Of a DNA stretch of 64,000 nucleotides, positions 20,123 to 27,781 are shown piece by piece. The position numbers and the translations under genes were made by a program. Position 1 is the first letter of the stretch, and each line of letters starts with the position of its first letter. Source of the stretch: Telmatospirillum siberiense (GTDB taxonomy: Bacteria > Pseudomonadota > Alphaproteobacteria > Rhodospirillales > Magnetospirillaceae); the NCBI RefSeq assembly GCF_002845745.1, contig NZ_PIUM01000024.1:39877-103876 (forward strand). Reading direction: 5' to 3'. Below the pieces are notes generated by a model. That model saw only the letters and a list, made by a program, of their open reading frames with translations, did not search any database and had not been told where the DNA came from.

Positions 20123-20239
20123 ATGACGTTCCTCCAGAACAAAACGTTCGACGAAATCAGACAAGGCGACAAGGCATCGGTCGAACGCGTCTTGCAGGCC
20201 CGAGACCCCGCCGCCATCCTGCCCGACCGCATGGAGTGA
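20123..20239 (+). pseudogene. N-terminal remnant of bifunctional enoyl-CoA hydratase/phosphate acetyltransferase
   Basis: A 38-codon frame starting MTFLQNKTFDEIRQGDKASV. This matches my recollection of the start of the MaoC-like hydratase domain of bifunctional enoyl-CoA hydratase/phosphate acetyltransferase proteins, which usually directly precede acetate kinase. After about 25 residues the similarity ends and a stop follows, so more than 400 codons are missing, including the whole phosphotransacetylase part. A plausible start (ATG 20123, GGAG upstream) and promoter motif copy 7 are kept. It may now act only as a leader peptide for ackA, 7 bases downstream. Confidence 0.6.
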
Positions 20240-20246
20240 CGCTCCG

Positions 20247-21479
20247 ATGACCGACGCCATTATTGCGATCAATGCCGGATCCACCAGTTTGAAATTCGGC
20301 GCTTATGGAATGAGCGCGGCCGGTTCGCCCCCCCTGCTCTGCCGCGGTCAGATCGACAGCATGCAGGACGCTCCGCATTTCTCCGCCCGAAACCCCATCG
20401 GCAAGTCGTTGGATCAGCATGATTGGGGCACCGGTCATGCGATCGACCATAAGGAAGCGTTGCGCTTCGTCATCACCTGGCTGGAAAGCAATGTCTCCGC
20501 CATGAAGGTGGTTGCCGCCGGTCATCGCATCCTGCTCGGCGGCTCCCGCTTCGAGGTGCCGGCGCGGATCGACGCCGACATGCTGGATTACCTGGAATCG
20601 CTGGCCGAGGTGGAGCCGTCGCATCAAACCTTCAATGTGCTGGGTGCCCGGGCACTTGCCGAAACTTTCCCGGGCCTGCCGCAGATCGCCTGCTTCGACA
20701 GCTCGTTTCACAAGACGATGCCGGAGGTGGCGAAAACCTATGCGCTTCCGAAGGACGTGCGCGACGCCGGCGTCCGTCACTGGGGTTATCACGGTATCTC
20801 CTACGACTACATCGCTCGGCAATTGCCGCATATCGTTCCCCAGGCGCGGCGGGTGATCGTCGCGCATCTCGGCGGCGGTTCCAGCATGTGCGCCATGCTG
20901 GACGGACGGAGCGTCGAAACGACGATGGGCTTCGCCGCCCTGTCCGGCCTTCCGATGGCGACGCGCTCGGGCGATGTGCCGCCGGGCGCCCTGCTTTACC
21001 TGCTGCGCCGCAAACTGTTCGACGGCAAATCGCTCGAGGAAATGCTCTATCATCGCGCGGGCTTGCTCGGCCTGTCGGGTATCAGCGGTGACATGCGGGT
21101 CTTGCAGGAAAGCGCCGATTCACGGGCTGTCGCGGCGGTCGAACATTTCGTCCATGCGATGACGAAATATACCGGCGCCTACACGGCCGTGCTCGGCGGA
21201 TTGGATGCCTTCGTCTTCACGGCCGGCATCGGCGAGCACTCCGCCCCGGTACGCGCGGCGCTCTGCGACAAATTGGCATGGCTCGGCGTCACGCTGGACG
21301 AGCAGGCGAACGCGGCCAACGGACCACGCATTTCCACCCCGGACAGCAGGGTATCGGTCTGGGTCGTTCCCACCGACGAAGAACTGATGATCGCACAACA
21401 TACGCAGGCTCTTGTCATGCACGACGATAATGCCTCTAAGATAACAAGTCAGAGTAGTGGCGCGTTTCATCTTAAATGA
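20247..21479 (+). CDS. ackA: Acetate kinase (acetate/propionate kinase family)
   Basis: A 410-residue ASKHA-fold kinase that makes ATP and acetate from acetyl phosphate, or the reverse. The phosphate-1 site INAGSTSLKFG is at residues 7-17. The conserved Arg is kept in GHRILLGG (about residue 91), although the usual text is HRVVHGG; GYHGISYDY (about 178) replaces the common GFHGTSH; ATRSGDVPP (about 236) keeps the Arg but changes the DxDP end. The adenine-site motif FTAGIGEHS is at about 325. The changes suggest a divergent subfamily, probably still active because the key Arg, Asn, His and Asp positions remain. The partner phosphotransacetylase next door is only a remnant. Confidence 0.9.
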   Translation: MTDAIIAINAGSTSLKFGAYGMSAAGSPPLLCRGQIDSMQDAPHFSARNPIGKSLDQHDWGTGHAIDHKEALRFVITWLESNVSAMKVVAAGHRILLGGSRFEVPARIDADMLDYLESLAEVEPSHQTFNVLGARALAETFPGLPQIACFDSSFHKTMPEVAKTYALPKDVRDAGVRHWGYHGISYDYIARQLPHIVPQARRVIVAHLGGGSSMCAMLDGRSVETTMGFAALSGLPMATRSGDVPPGALLYLLRRKLFDGKSLEEMLYHRAGLLGLSGISGDMRVLQESADSRAVAAVEHFVHAMTKYTGAYTAVLGGLDAFVFTAGIGEHSAPVRAALCDKLAWLGVTLDEQANAANGPRISTPDSRVSVWVVPTDEELMIAQHTQALVMHDDNASKITSQSSGAFHLK

Positions 21480-21490
21480 AAGATGCCACT
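21456..21490 (+). terminator. Hairpin overlapping the ackA stop
   Basis: An imperfect inverted repeat, AGTGGCGCGTTTCAT/ATGAAAGATGCCACT around CTTAA. The ackA stop codon (21477-21479) lies in the right arm. Confidence 0.5.
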
Positions 21491-21540
21491 AAGCCAGAGA
21501 GGCTCTTTAGCTTGGCCGAAGCCGGAACCGAAGGCATCAC

Positions 21541-21593
21541 AAACTACCTACTCGAACATGTCATTTTAAATGACATGTTCGAGTAGGTAGTTT
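21541..21593. repeat. Perfect 53-base palindrome
   Basis: Two 26-base arms, AAACTACCTACTCGAACATG... and its complement, meet at a single central T. The right arm contains the first part of promoter motif copy 8 (GGTAGTTT), so the left arm holds the mirrored half. It may be a regulatory palindrome or a very strong cruciform/terminator for ackA. Confidence 0.85.
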
Positions 21594-21601
21594 CCGATCC
21601 T
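21585..21601 (+). promoter_or_regulatory. Shared 17-bp promoter motif, copy 8
   Basis: Reads AGGTAGTTTCCGATCCT; TATTCT follows 22 bases later. It points at the PRC-barrel gene (start 260 bases on). The 21602-21861 stretch in between shows no supported gene. Confidence 0.7.
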
Positions 21602-21861
21602 GCGCGGACAGTTCATCGTTCGATATTCTCTAGAAGCATTCCGAACGCAAGCCTGACCGATCCGCCCCGGCGGAGCGGCAGCGGCCGAAACGAACATCTG
21701 GAGCGCCGCCTCGATCGAGAGTCTGTTGCCTTCGTGCTGAAACGTGCAACGCCATGTTTTCCTCAACGCTCTACGCCATCCCGATTGGGATCCCAGAACC
21801 TTCCCGCCGAGGTCTGCCGCCGGATATCGAGGCAGACATAACCTGAATTAAGGAGCCTGCG

Positions 21862-22641
21862 ATGTTAAGGAACACATCCGCGATCGATGGCTATGCCATT
21901 GAGGCCAGTGATGGCCGGATTGGAACCGTGAAGGACTTTCTCTTCGACGACATGAACTGGCTGGTTCGTTGGCTGGTCGTCGACACAGGCAATTGGCTCT
22001 CCGGTCGGACGGTCCTTTTGCCGGCCTCCGTCTTGGGCCACATCAATCAGAAAAAGCAGGAATTCTCCGTTCGACTGACCAGACAGCAAATCAAGGACAG
22101 TCCGGATATCGACACGGACAAACCGGTGTCACGGCAGGCTGAGATAAACATTTACGACTACTACGGATGGAGCCCCTACTGGGGAGCTGATTTTTACCTC
22201 GGCGGCTACGGTGATCTGGTGGGACCGCCCTTCCCGGGGCTGGATGGAAGCGACGACGATATCAGCGATGCGCAGCAAAGCCATAATGATCCGCATCTCC
22301 GCAGCATCGAAGCCGTCACCGGCAACCATATCCAGGCCGCGGACGGGGAAATCGGTCACGTCGAGGACTTCCTTGTGCAGGAGGACGATTGGAGCATCCA
22401 TTATCTCGTCGTCGACACAAAGAACTGGTGGCCCGGAAAGAAGGTCCTGATCTCGCCAAGGTCGGTAAAAAACATCGACTGGACATCGAAACTGGTGACT
22501 CTCAACGTCGACCGTCAAAGGGTCAAAGATAGCCCGTCCTATGATTCATCGACAAATGTCAATCGAATCTACGAAAATAACTTTCATCATTACTACAATG
22601 CCAGTCAGCCATCCGATCAATCTAATACAAACCTGCGTTAA
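21862..22641 (+). CDS. PRC-barrel domain protein (two PRC domains)
   Basis: A 259-residue protein with two PRC-barrel repeats: about residues 5-82 (IDGYAIEASDGRIGTVKDFLFDD start) and about 150-228 (VTGNHIQAADGEIGHVEDFL start). Both contain W.VRWLVVDTGNWL or IHYLVVDTKNWW-type strands. A Tyr/Gly-rich linker separates them. PRC-barrel proteins of this kind are common in stress and low-oxygen gene sets; the molecular role is unclear. The start ATG 21862 has AAGGAG 8 bases upstream. It stands alone behind promoter motif copy 8. Confidence 0.88.
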   Translation: MLRNTSAIDGYAIEASDGRIGTVKDFLFDDMNWLVRWLVVDTGNWLSGRTVLLPASVLGHINQKKQEFSVRLTRQQIKDSPDIDTDKPVSRQAEINIYDYYGWSPYWGADFYLGGYGDLVGPPFPGLDGSDDDISDAQQSHNDPHLRSIEAVTGNHIQAADGEIGHVEDFLVQEDDWSIHYLVVDTKNWWPGKKVLISPRSVKNIDWTSKLVTLNVDRQRVKDSPSYDSSTNVNRIYENNFHHYYNASQPSDQSNTNLR

Positions 22642-22748
22642 GATTGACACTGCGCAGGCTTGTATCCAGCACCGCTCGGATCACCAACCCATCCGAACGC
22701 AGGTCCCGTCCGCCACCCGCCGATGAGACGGCGCGACGGACTTGCGCT

Positions 22749-22765
22749 GGGTAGTTTCCGAGGCT
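22749..22765 (+). promoter_or_regulatory. Shared 17-bp promoter motif, copy 9
   Basis: Reads GGGTAGTTTCCGAGGCT; TATCGT follows 22 bases later. It points at the DUF3309-lipoprotein operon, first start 101 bases on. Confidence 0.65.
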
Positions 22766-22865
22766 ACCGCCCATCCCGGACACCTCCTATCGTTCGAGAT
22801 CAAGCACGCAGAACGAGGGCCTCCGGCTGCGATAAGGGCGCTCACGACATGCGGGAGAGCGCACC

Positions 22866-23024
22866 ATGAGCATCGGCACAATCTTCGTGATCATCATCGT
22901 TCTTGCGCTGGTCGGCGCCCTGCCGACATGGCCGCACAGCGTGACCTGGGGTTATTACCCGAGCAGCGGACTGGGTGTCATTCTCGTCATCGTCGTCGTT
23001 TTGCTGGTCAGCGGACGGCTATAA
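22866..23024 (+). CDS. DUF3309 family small membrane protein
   Basis: A 52-residue protein with two hydrophobic helices (IGTIFVIIIVLALVGALP and LGVILVIVVVLLVSG) joined by WPHSVTWGYYPSS. The layout and the TWP...WGYYPS core are those of DUF3309, a family of tiny membrane proteins of unknown function found in many Proteobacteria. It was found by reading the sequence directly. It is first in a three-gene operon with two lipoproteins (gaps 49 and 44 bases), behind promoter motif copy 9. Confidence 0.8.
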   Translation: MSIGTIFVIIIVLALVGALPTWPHSVTWGYYPSSGLGVILVIVVVLLVSGRL

Positions 23025-23073
23025 GCATCGGGCAAGGCCTGGAGATGGCGTTCACCCCATTTGGAGACGAATC

Positions 23074-23316
23074 ATGAGACGAATCACTTTGGCAGCCATC
23101 TTTTTAGCCTCGCTCTTGGCGCTCACCGCATGCGGTCACAGCACCGGCGACCGCGCCTTGAGCGGCGCCGGCATCGGCGCGGGCGTGGGCGCGGTGGGGG
23201 GGCTGATGTTCGGCGCGCCCCTCGAAGGCGCGTTGATCGGCGGAGCAGTCGGCGCCGGCACCGGGGCGATAACCAATTCACACCAAGTCAATCTCGGCCG
23301 GCCGGTTTGGCGGTAA
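23074..23316 (+). CDS. Glycine-zipper lipoprotein
   Basis: An 80-residue protein with a lipoprotein signal (lipobox LTAC, Cys at residue 20) followed by a glycine-zipper region (repeated GAGIGAGVGAVGG and GALIGGAVGAGTGA). Such small outer-membrane lipoproteins resemble the SlyB/OsmB type that settle in the outer membrane under envelope or osmotic stress. The start ATG 23074 has GGAG 7 bases upstream. It is the middle gene of the DUF3309-lipoprotein-OmpA operon. Confidence 0.82.
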   Translation: MRRITLAAIFLASLLALTACGHSTGDRALSGAGIGAGVGAVGGLMFGAPLEGALIGGAVGAGTGAITNSHQVNLGRPVWR

Positions 23317-23360
23317 TCCGTTCACGCCCACGGCGAGAACGGCAAACACTGGAGATCATA

Positions 23361-23831
23361 ATGTTTCAGTCCGCGAAGATCCTGAAAATACTAGGCACCA
23401 CCCTTGCCCTTTCCGTGATTGCGGGATGCGTGGAACAAGCCTCTCCCCCGCCGCCGCAATATTCCGCGGAAAACGGCCCGGAACTGGCTGGCGCCTGGTA
23501 TCAGATTTACTTCGACACCAATAAGATCGACATCAACAAGAGGGGACAGATGATCGTCACCAACGTCGCCACCGTCGTCCTCAACAATGACGCGACGCGC
23601 GTGACGGTGATCGGCAAGACGGATCGCGTCGGCTCTCCCACCGACAACATGGCTTTGTCGCAGAGACGCGCCGATCAAGTCCGCGACGCGCTCATCACCG
23701 CCGGAGTGCCTTCCACCCTGATCGACACGAGTTGGACCGGAGAGGCCAAGCAAGAGGTGGCAACGGCCAACGGCGAAGCCGACACTCGCAATCGGGTCGT
23801 CGACATCACGGTGATCAAGCTCGCTCATTAG
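23361..23831 (+). CDS. OmpA-like peptidoglycan-binding lipoprotein
   Basis: A 156-residue lipoprotein (signal ending VIAGC, Cys near residue 23). The OmpA C-like domain spans about residues 45-155, with YFDTNKIDINKRG, GKTDRVGSPTDNMALSQRRA and a final NRVVDITV strand. This domain binds peptidoglycan, tying the outer membrane to the wall in Pal-like fashion. The start ATG 23361 has GGAG 8 bases upstream. It ends the operon; MITE copy 2 begins 17 bases after the stop. Confidence 0.85.
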   Translation: MFQSAKILKILGTTLALSVIAGCVEQASPPPPQYSAENGPELAGAWYQIYFDTNKIDINKRGQMIVTNVATVVLNNDATRVTVIGKTDRVGSPTDNMALSQRRADQVRDALITAGVPSTLIDTSWTGEAKQEVATANGEADTRNRVVDITVIKLAH

Positions 23832-23847
23832 GAGAAATACGCCTTCG

Positions 23848-24080
23848 GTGGCACCGGCGTCCCTGCTCATAAGCGCTAGGGTCAGAAAAATATCCCCTCG
23901 CCCGCTTTGCGGGAGAGGGGGCGAGCGAAGCGAGTGGGGTGAGGGGTCTTACGCGCGTCAAGCGCGGAAAATGTGCGCAGAAACAAATTTATGTCGCGCG
24001 GACGCTAAGTCCCCCTCACCCGGCCGCTAAAGCGGGCGAGGGTTTATCCTAGCGCCTATGGGCGGTAACGCCGGTGCCAC
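23848..24080. mobile_element. MITE-like element, copy 2
   Basis: 233 bases with about 33-base inverted ends (GTGGCACCGGCGTCCCTG... on the left, imperfect complement on the right). It is related to the copy at 6397-6662, including the inner CCCTCGCCCGCTTTGCGGGAG block. It ends 26 bases before the start of the Mla-type operon, so the operon promoter must lie inside it or upstream. Confidence 0.75.
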
Positions 24081-24105
24081 TCGTTTTATCCAGGGCCGAC
24101 CCACA

Positions 24106-25275
24106 ATGATTAAAGCACTGATAAAACGACAAACTTCGAGAGATGAGAATCCGCCCCCCGCTCTCCAGGGCCGTGGCTGGGTCGCCGAAGTCGACGGCGA
24201 CCACGCCACGATTACGCTCTCCGGCGATTGGATCGCCCGCATCAGTGGCCTGGAAGCCGACGCGGTCCCGCGGATTCTCTCAACCGGCGCGCATACCATC
24301 GCTTTCGAGGGCTCGGGCCTGGGGCAATGGGACAGCGCCCTGATCGCCTTTCTATCCTCGCTCCGCGATGCGGCGCGGACGGGTGGCATCGCTCTCGACG
24401 AGGAAGGCCTTCCCGCCTCGGCCCGGCGATTGCTCGCCCTGGCGTCGGGAACCATCCCGCCGGCGACGCGAGCGAAAGGAAAATCCCTCCTCGTCCGCAC
24501 GGGACTCCGCGGACTGGGCTTTACGGCCGAGGCGGCCGAGGTGGCGGCGCTGGTCGGCGCGGCCTGCCTTCGAGGCGGAGCGGCGATAAGAGGCCGTTCC
24601 CTGATGCGCGGCACCGACCTTTTGAGTTGCATGCGCGACGCCGGGGCCGCCGCGCTGCCGATCGTCACGGTGGTCAATGTCCTGGTGGGCGGCATCCTGG
24701 CCTTCGTCGGCGCCGTCCAACTGCGCCGTTTCGGGGCGGATATCTATGTGGCGAGCCTGGTCGGTATCGCCGTGGTCCGCGAGATGGCCGCATTGATGAC
24801 CGCCATCATCATGTCCGGCCGCAGCGGCGGCGCCTATGCCGCGACGATCGCGACGATGCAGGGCAGCGAGGAAATCGACGCGCTGCGCGCCGTCGGCATT
24901 CCCCTGTTCGACTACCTCGTCCTGCCGCGAATCCTGGCGCTCACCGGAATGATGCCGATCCTTTACCTCTACGGCTGCGCGGTGGGCATCTTCGGCGGGT
25001 TCGTGGTGGCCGTCGCCACGCTGAATCTTTCCCCGATGTCCTTCATCGAGGAAACACGCTCGGCGATCTCCGGCAGCCAGTTCGGCCTTGGCCTGGCGAA
25101 AAGCCTGACCTTTGGCGGGCTGATCGCCATTGCCGGATGCCGCGTCGGATTGCGGGCCGGACGCAGTGCCGCCGATGTCGGCCAGGCCGCAACGACGGCG
25201 GTGGTCGCCAGCATCGTCGGGGTCATCGTGCTGGATGCGATTTTCGCCATCTGCGCCAACGCCTTGGGGATTTGA
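24106..25275 (+). CDS. MlaE-type ABC permease with N-terminal STAS domain
   Basis: A 389-residue fusion of a STAS-like domain (about residues 23-115) and an MlaE/YrbE permease (about 130-389, five to six transmembrane segments). It is the membrane part of an ABC system that moves lipids between inner and outer membranes, working with the ATPase, MCE protein and lipoprotein encoded next. In Mla systems STAS (MlaB) is a separate regulator; here it is fused. The start ATG 24106 has a poor ribosome site. The frame is open back to an ATG at 24058 inside MITE copy 2, so the element may have changed the 5-prime end. Confidence 0.87.
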   Translation: MIKALIKRQTSRDENPPPALQGRGWVAEVDGDHATITLSGDWIARISGLEADAVPRILSTGAHTIAFEGSGLGQWDSALIAFLSSLRDAARTGGIALDEEGLPASARRLLALASGTIPPATRAKGKSLLVRTGLRGLGFTAEAAEVAALVGAACLRGGAAIRGRSLMRGTDLLSCMRDAGAAALPIVTVVNVLVGGILAFVGAVQLRRFGADIYVASLVGIAVVREMAALMTAIIMSGRSGGAYAATIATMQGSEEIDALRAVGIPLFDYLVLPRILALTGMMPILYLYGCAVGIFGGFVVAVATLNLSPMSFIEETRSAISGSQFGLGLAKSLTFGGLIAIAGCRVGLRAGRSAADVGQAATTAVVASIVGVIVLDAIFAICANALGI

Positions 25276-25277
25276 AC

Positions 25278-26081
25278 ATGAACACTCCGTCCCTTGGATC
25301 GAAACTCGATGTGGAGGGCCTCTCCATCGGATTCGGCGAGGTGATCGTTCAGCACGATCTTTCGTTCAAGATCGAGACGGGCTCGATCTTCGCCATCATG
25401 GGCGGAAGTGGATGCGGCAAAAGCAGCCTGCTCAAGGCGATGATCGGCCTTCTCCGTCCAAGCGCCGGCGTGATCCACGTCGGCACCGAGGATTATTGGG
25501 CGGCGAGCGACGAGCGCCGCGCCGAGATCGGCCAAGGCTTCGGCGTCTTGTTTCAAAGCGGCGCGCTGTGGAGTTCGATGACGGTGGCCGAGAATGTCGC
25601 CTTGCCGATGAGGATGCTGACCACCCTGGACGACGCCTCGATCATCGCCCTTGTACGGATAAAGCTGTTTCTGGTCGGACTTGGCGCCGCCGGAAACGTC
25701 ATGCCCGCCGATCTCAGCGGCGGCATGCGCAAGCGGGCGGGTCTGGCCCGGGCGCTGGCGCTTGATCCGAAAATCCTGTTCTTCGACGAACCCTCGGCGG
25801 GACTCGATCCCATCGCGGCCAAGCGTCTCGACGACCTGATCAGGGAATTACGCGACGGATTCGGCACCACCGTCGTCATGGTCAGCCACGAGTTACCCAG
25901 CCTTTTCGATATCTGCGACGACGGCATCTTCCTCGATGCCGCGACAAAAACGGCCATCGCCCATGGCGCGCCCCGTAAATTGCGCGACGAATGCGACAAC
26001 CCGACCGTGCATGCCTTCATGAACCGCGAACGACCACCGGATGATCGGAACGGTGGGGGAGACGATCATGACATCCGCTAA
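25278..26081 (+). CDS. MlaF-type ABC ATPase
   Basis: A 267-residue ATP-binding subunit of the lipid transporter. Walker A GGSGCGKSS (about residues 38-46), signature LSGGMRKRAGLARAL (about 147-161), Walker B ILFFDEPSAGLDP (about 167-179) and the switch His in VSHE (about 204) are all present. It starts 2 bases after the permease stop. Its C-terminus overlaps the MCE gene by 14 bases, implying coupled translation. Confidence 0.92.
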   Translation: MNTPSLGSKLDVEGLSIGFGEVIVQHDLSFKIETGSIFAIMGGSGCGKSSLLKAMIGLLRPSAGVIHVGTEDYWAASDERRAEIGQGFGVLFQSGALWSSMTVAENVALPMRMLTTLDDASIIALVRIKLFLVGLGAAGNVMPADLSGGMRKRAGLARALALDPKILFFDEPSAGLDPIAAKRLDDLIRELRDGFGTTVVMVSHELPSLFDICDDGIFLDAATKTAIAHGAPRKLRDECDNPTVHAFMNRERPPDDRNGGGDDHDIR

Positions 26082-26988
26082 CCCCGCCGTCGTCGGAGGC
26101 TTCATCCTGAGCGGCCTGGCGCTCGGCGTCGCCGCCATTCTGCTCTTCGGCGGGATGCGCCTGTTCAGTCCGACCGTGCATGCCGTCGTCTATTTCCAGG
26201 GGTCGGTGGCGAACCTCGACGTCGGCGCGCCGGTAACCTTTCGAGGCGTTCGGGTGGGCATGGTCACGAAGATCGCGGTGACGCTCAACATGGCGGATCT
26301 GACGGCCCGCATTCCGGTTTACCTGGATCTGAATCCGGCGCAGATCTCCCTGAAGAACGCCATCGGCGAAGGAGCCGAGGCGGGCCTCGATCGTTTGCTG
26401 AAGGCTGGTCTGCGGGCGCAACTCGATATGCAAAGCCTGGTCACGGGGCAGCTTCGCGTCGACCTCGACCTCCAGCCGGGTATCGCCGCGACCACCCTCG
26501 GTGGTGACCAGAGCCGCCGAGAAATCCCTTCCATTCCATCGAGACTGCAGACCCTTGAAGGTGAATTCAGCGAGCTTCCGTTGAAGGAGATCGCCGAAAA
26601 TGCGCGGAAGGCTCTGGCCTCCATCCAGCGGGTGGCCGACGAACTTCCCCGCCAGATCGGGCCGTTGACCGACAGCATCAGGCAAAGCTCGGATGCCGCC
26701 CGCGTCACCTTGGAAAACATCGACCAATTGGCGGTCGCGACAACTCGGCAAGTGACGGTCAACGGCGATCAACTGGCTCGCGTCCTGGCGTCATCCGATC
26801 GGACGGTGCGAAATACCGAGTCCTGGGTGACGTCCATGAAGGAAATGACGGCGCCGAACTCCCAGATCCAAAGCGATCTTCACGCGACCATCCGCGATCT
26901 GGCCGCAAGCGCCAGTTCCCTTCGCGGATTCACCCATGAAATCGAAAGGGACCCGAGCGCCCTTCTGAGCGGAAGGACCAGCCATTGA
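26068..26988 (+). CDS. MlaD-type MCE-domain protein
   Basis: A 306-residue protein with an N-terminal transmembrane helix (about residues 5-28) and an MCE domain (about 38-118, FQGSVANLDVGAPVTFRGVRVG). The long C-terminal part is predicted helical. MCE proteins form periplasmic rings or tubes that carry lipid between membranes. The start ATG 26068 is preferred over an in-frame ATG at 26041 because GGGGGAG lies just upstream. Its stop overlaps the TTG start of the lipoprotein gene. Confidence 0.88.
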   Translation: MTSANPAVVGGFILSGLALGVAAILLFGGMRLFSPTVHAVVYFQGSVANLDVGAPVTFRGVRVGMVTKIAVTLNMADLTARIPVYLDLNPAQISLKNAIGEGAEAGLDRLLKAGLRAQLDMQSLVTGQLRVDLDLQPGIAATTLGGDQSRREIPSIPSRLQTLEGEFSELPLKEIAENARKALASIQRVADELPRQIGPLTDSIRQSSDAARVTLENIDQLAVATTRQVTVNGDQLARVLASSDRTVRNTESWVTSMKEMTAPNSQIQSDLHATIRDLAASASSLRGFTHEIERDPSALLSGRTSH

Positions 26989-27569
26989 CCCGTCGATATT
27001 GGCGCGGCCCGGCCGCGACGACGCTCGCGATATTGCTCACCTGCTGCGGCTCCGGTTCGTCCTTGCGAACCTATGTGCTTGGCGGCCCGGCCACCCCGAC
27101 GATCGGCGTCACCTCGGAAAGCGGTCTTCCCGTTATCGCGCTGAAGACCGTCTCGGTTCCGGACTATCTCGATTCGACCGACATTCTAAGGCGCACGGGT
27201 GCGAACGAACTCACCCCAAGCCCGGAGGGACGCTGGGGAGAACGGCTTTCGCAGGGCCTTACCCACGCCCTGGCATCCTCCCTTTCCAGGCAACTGCCGA
27301 GAACGGTGATTTCGACCGCAGTCACCCCCGAACCGAAATACCGCATCTTCGTCGACATCGAAAACTTCGATATCGACGTCGACGGCCGTTGCCTGATCGC
27401 GGCGCGATGGCGGATCACGACAGGCGACGGGAAAGGCTGGTCGACAAGTGAACATGGCACATTCAGCCAGGCCGCCAAGTCGATCGACGACCCGGCGATC
27501 GCCGCGGCCATGTCTCTGGCCGTCGATCAACTCGCCACGGAAATCACCAGGTCGGCAAACCTTGAATAG
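26985..27569 (+). CDS. ABC-type transport auxiliary lipoprotein (PqiC-like)
   Basis: A 194-residue lipoprotein (signal with LLTC at about residues 18-21, Cys-Cys) of the PqiC/ABC-type transport auxiliary family, with VPDYLDSTDILRR and WGERLSQGLTHAL family segments. It probably sits on the outer membrane and docks the MCE tunnel. The start codon is TTG 26985, supported by GGAAGGA upstream and by overlap with the MCE stop (TTGA). It ends the four-gene lipid transport operon. Confidence 0.85.
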   Translation: MTRRYWRGPAATTLAILLTCCGSGSSLRTYVLGGPATPTIGVTSESGLPVIALKTVSVPDYLDSTDILRRTGANELTPSPEGRWGERLSQGLTHALASSLSRQLPRTVISTAVTPEPKYRIFVDIENFDIDVDGRCLIAARWRITTGDGKGWSTSEHGTFSQAAKSIDDPAIAAAMSLAVDQLATEITRSANLE

Positions 27570-27596
27570 CTGGATGATTCAACTTTTCGTCCGCCT

Positions 27597-27613
27597 GAGT
27601 ATTTTCCGAACCT
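27597..27613 (+). promoter_or_regulatory. Shared 17-bp promoter motif, copy 10
   Basis: Reads GAGTATTTTCCGAACCT; TAGGGT follows 23 bases later. It points at the GGDEF-EAL gene. Confidence 0.65.
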
Positions 27614-27781
27614 CTCCTGAACAGAATAACCTCTGATAGGGTTTCGGAAGCAATACTCCGCAATAAGCAAACGTTTCCAAAAAACCCCGCTCCTGCGGCA
27701 CCGTCCCTCCCGCCGATCGGGTTGGGCGGTCTGGAGAGACACCCCCGAAGAGGGCCAAGCCAGTCGCACAAGGTAGGTTCG

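Noticed and set aside
21566..21766. 66-codon minus-strand frame after ackA
   Set aside because: It runs through the perfect palindrome and motif copy 8, has no ribosome site and no recognisable similarity.
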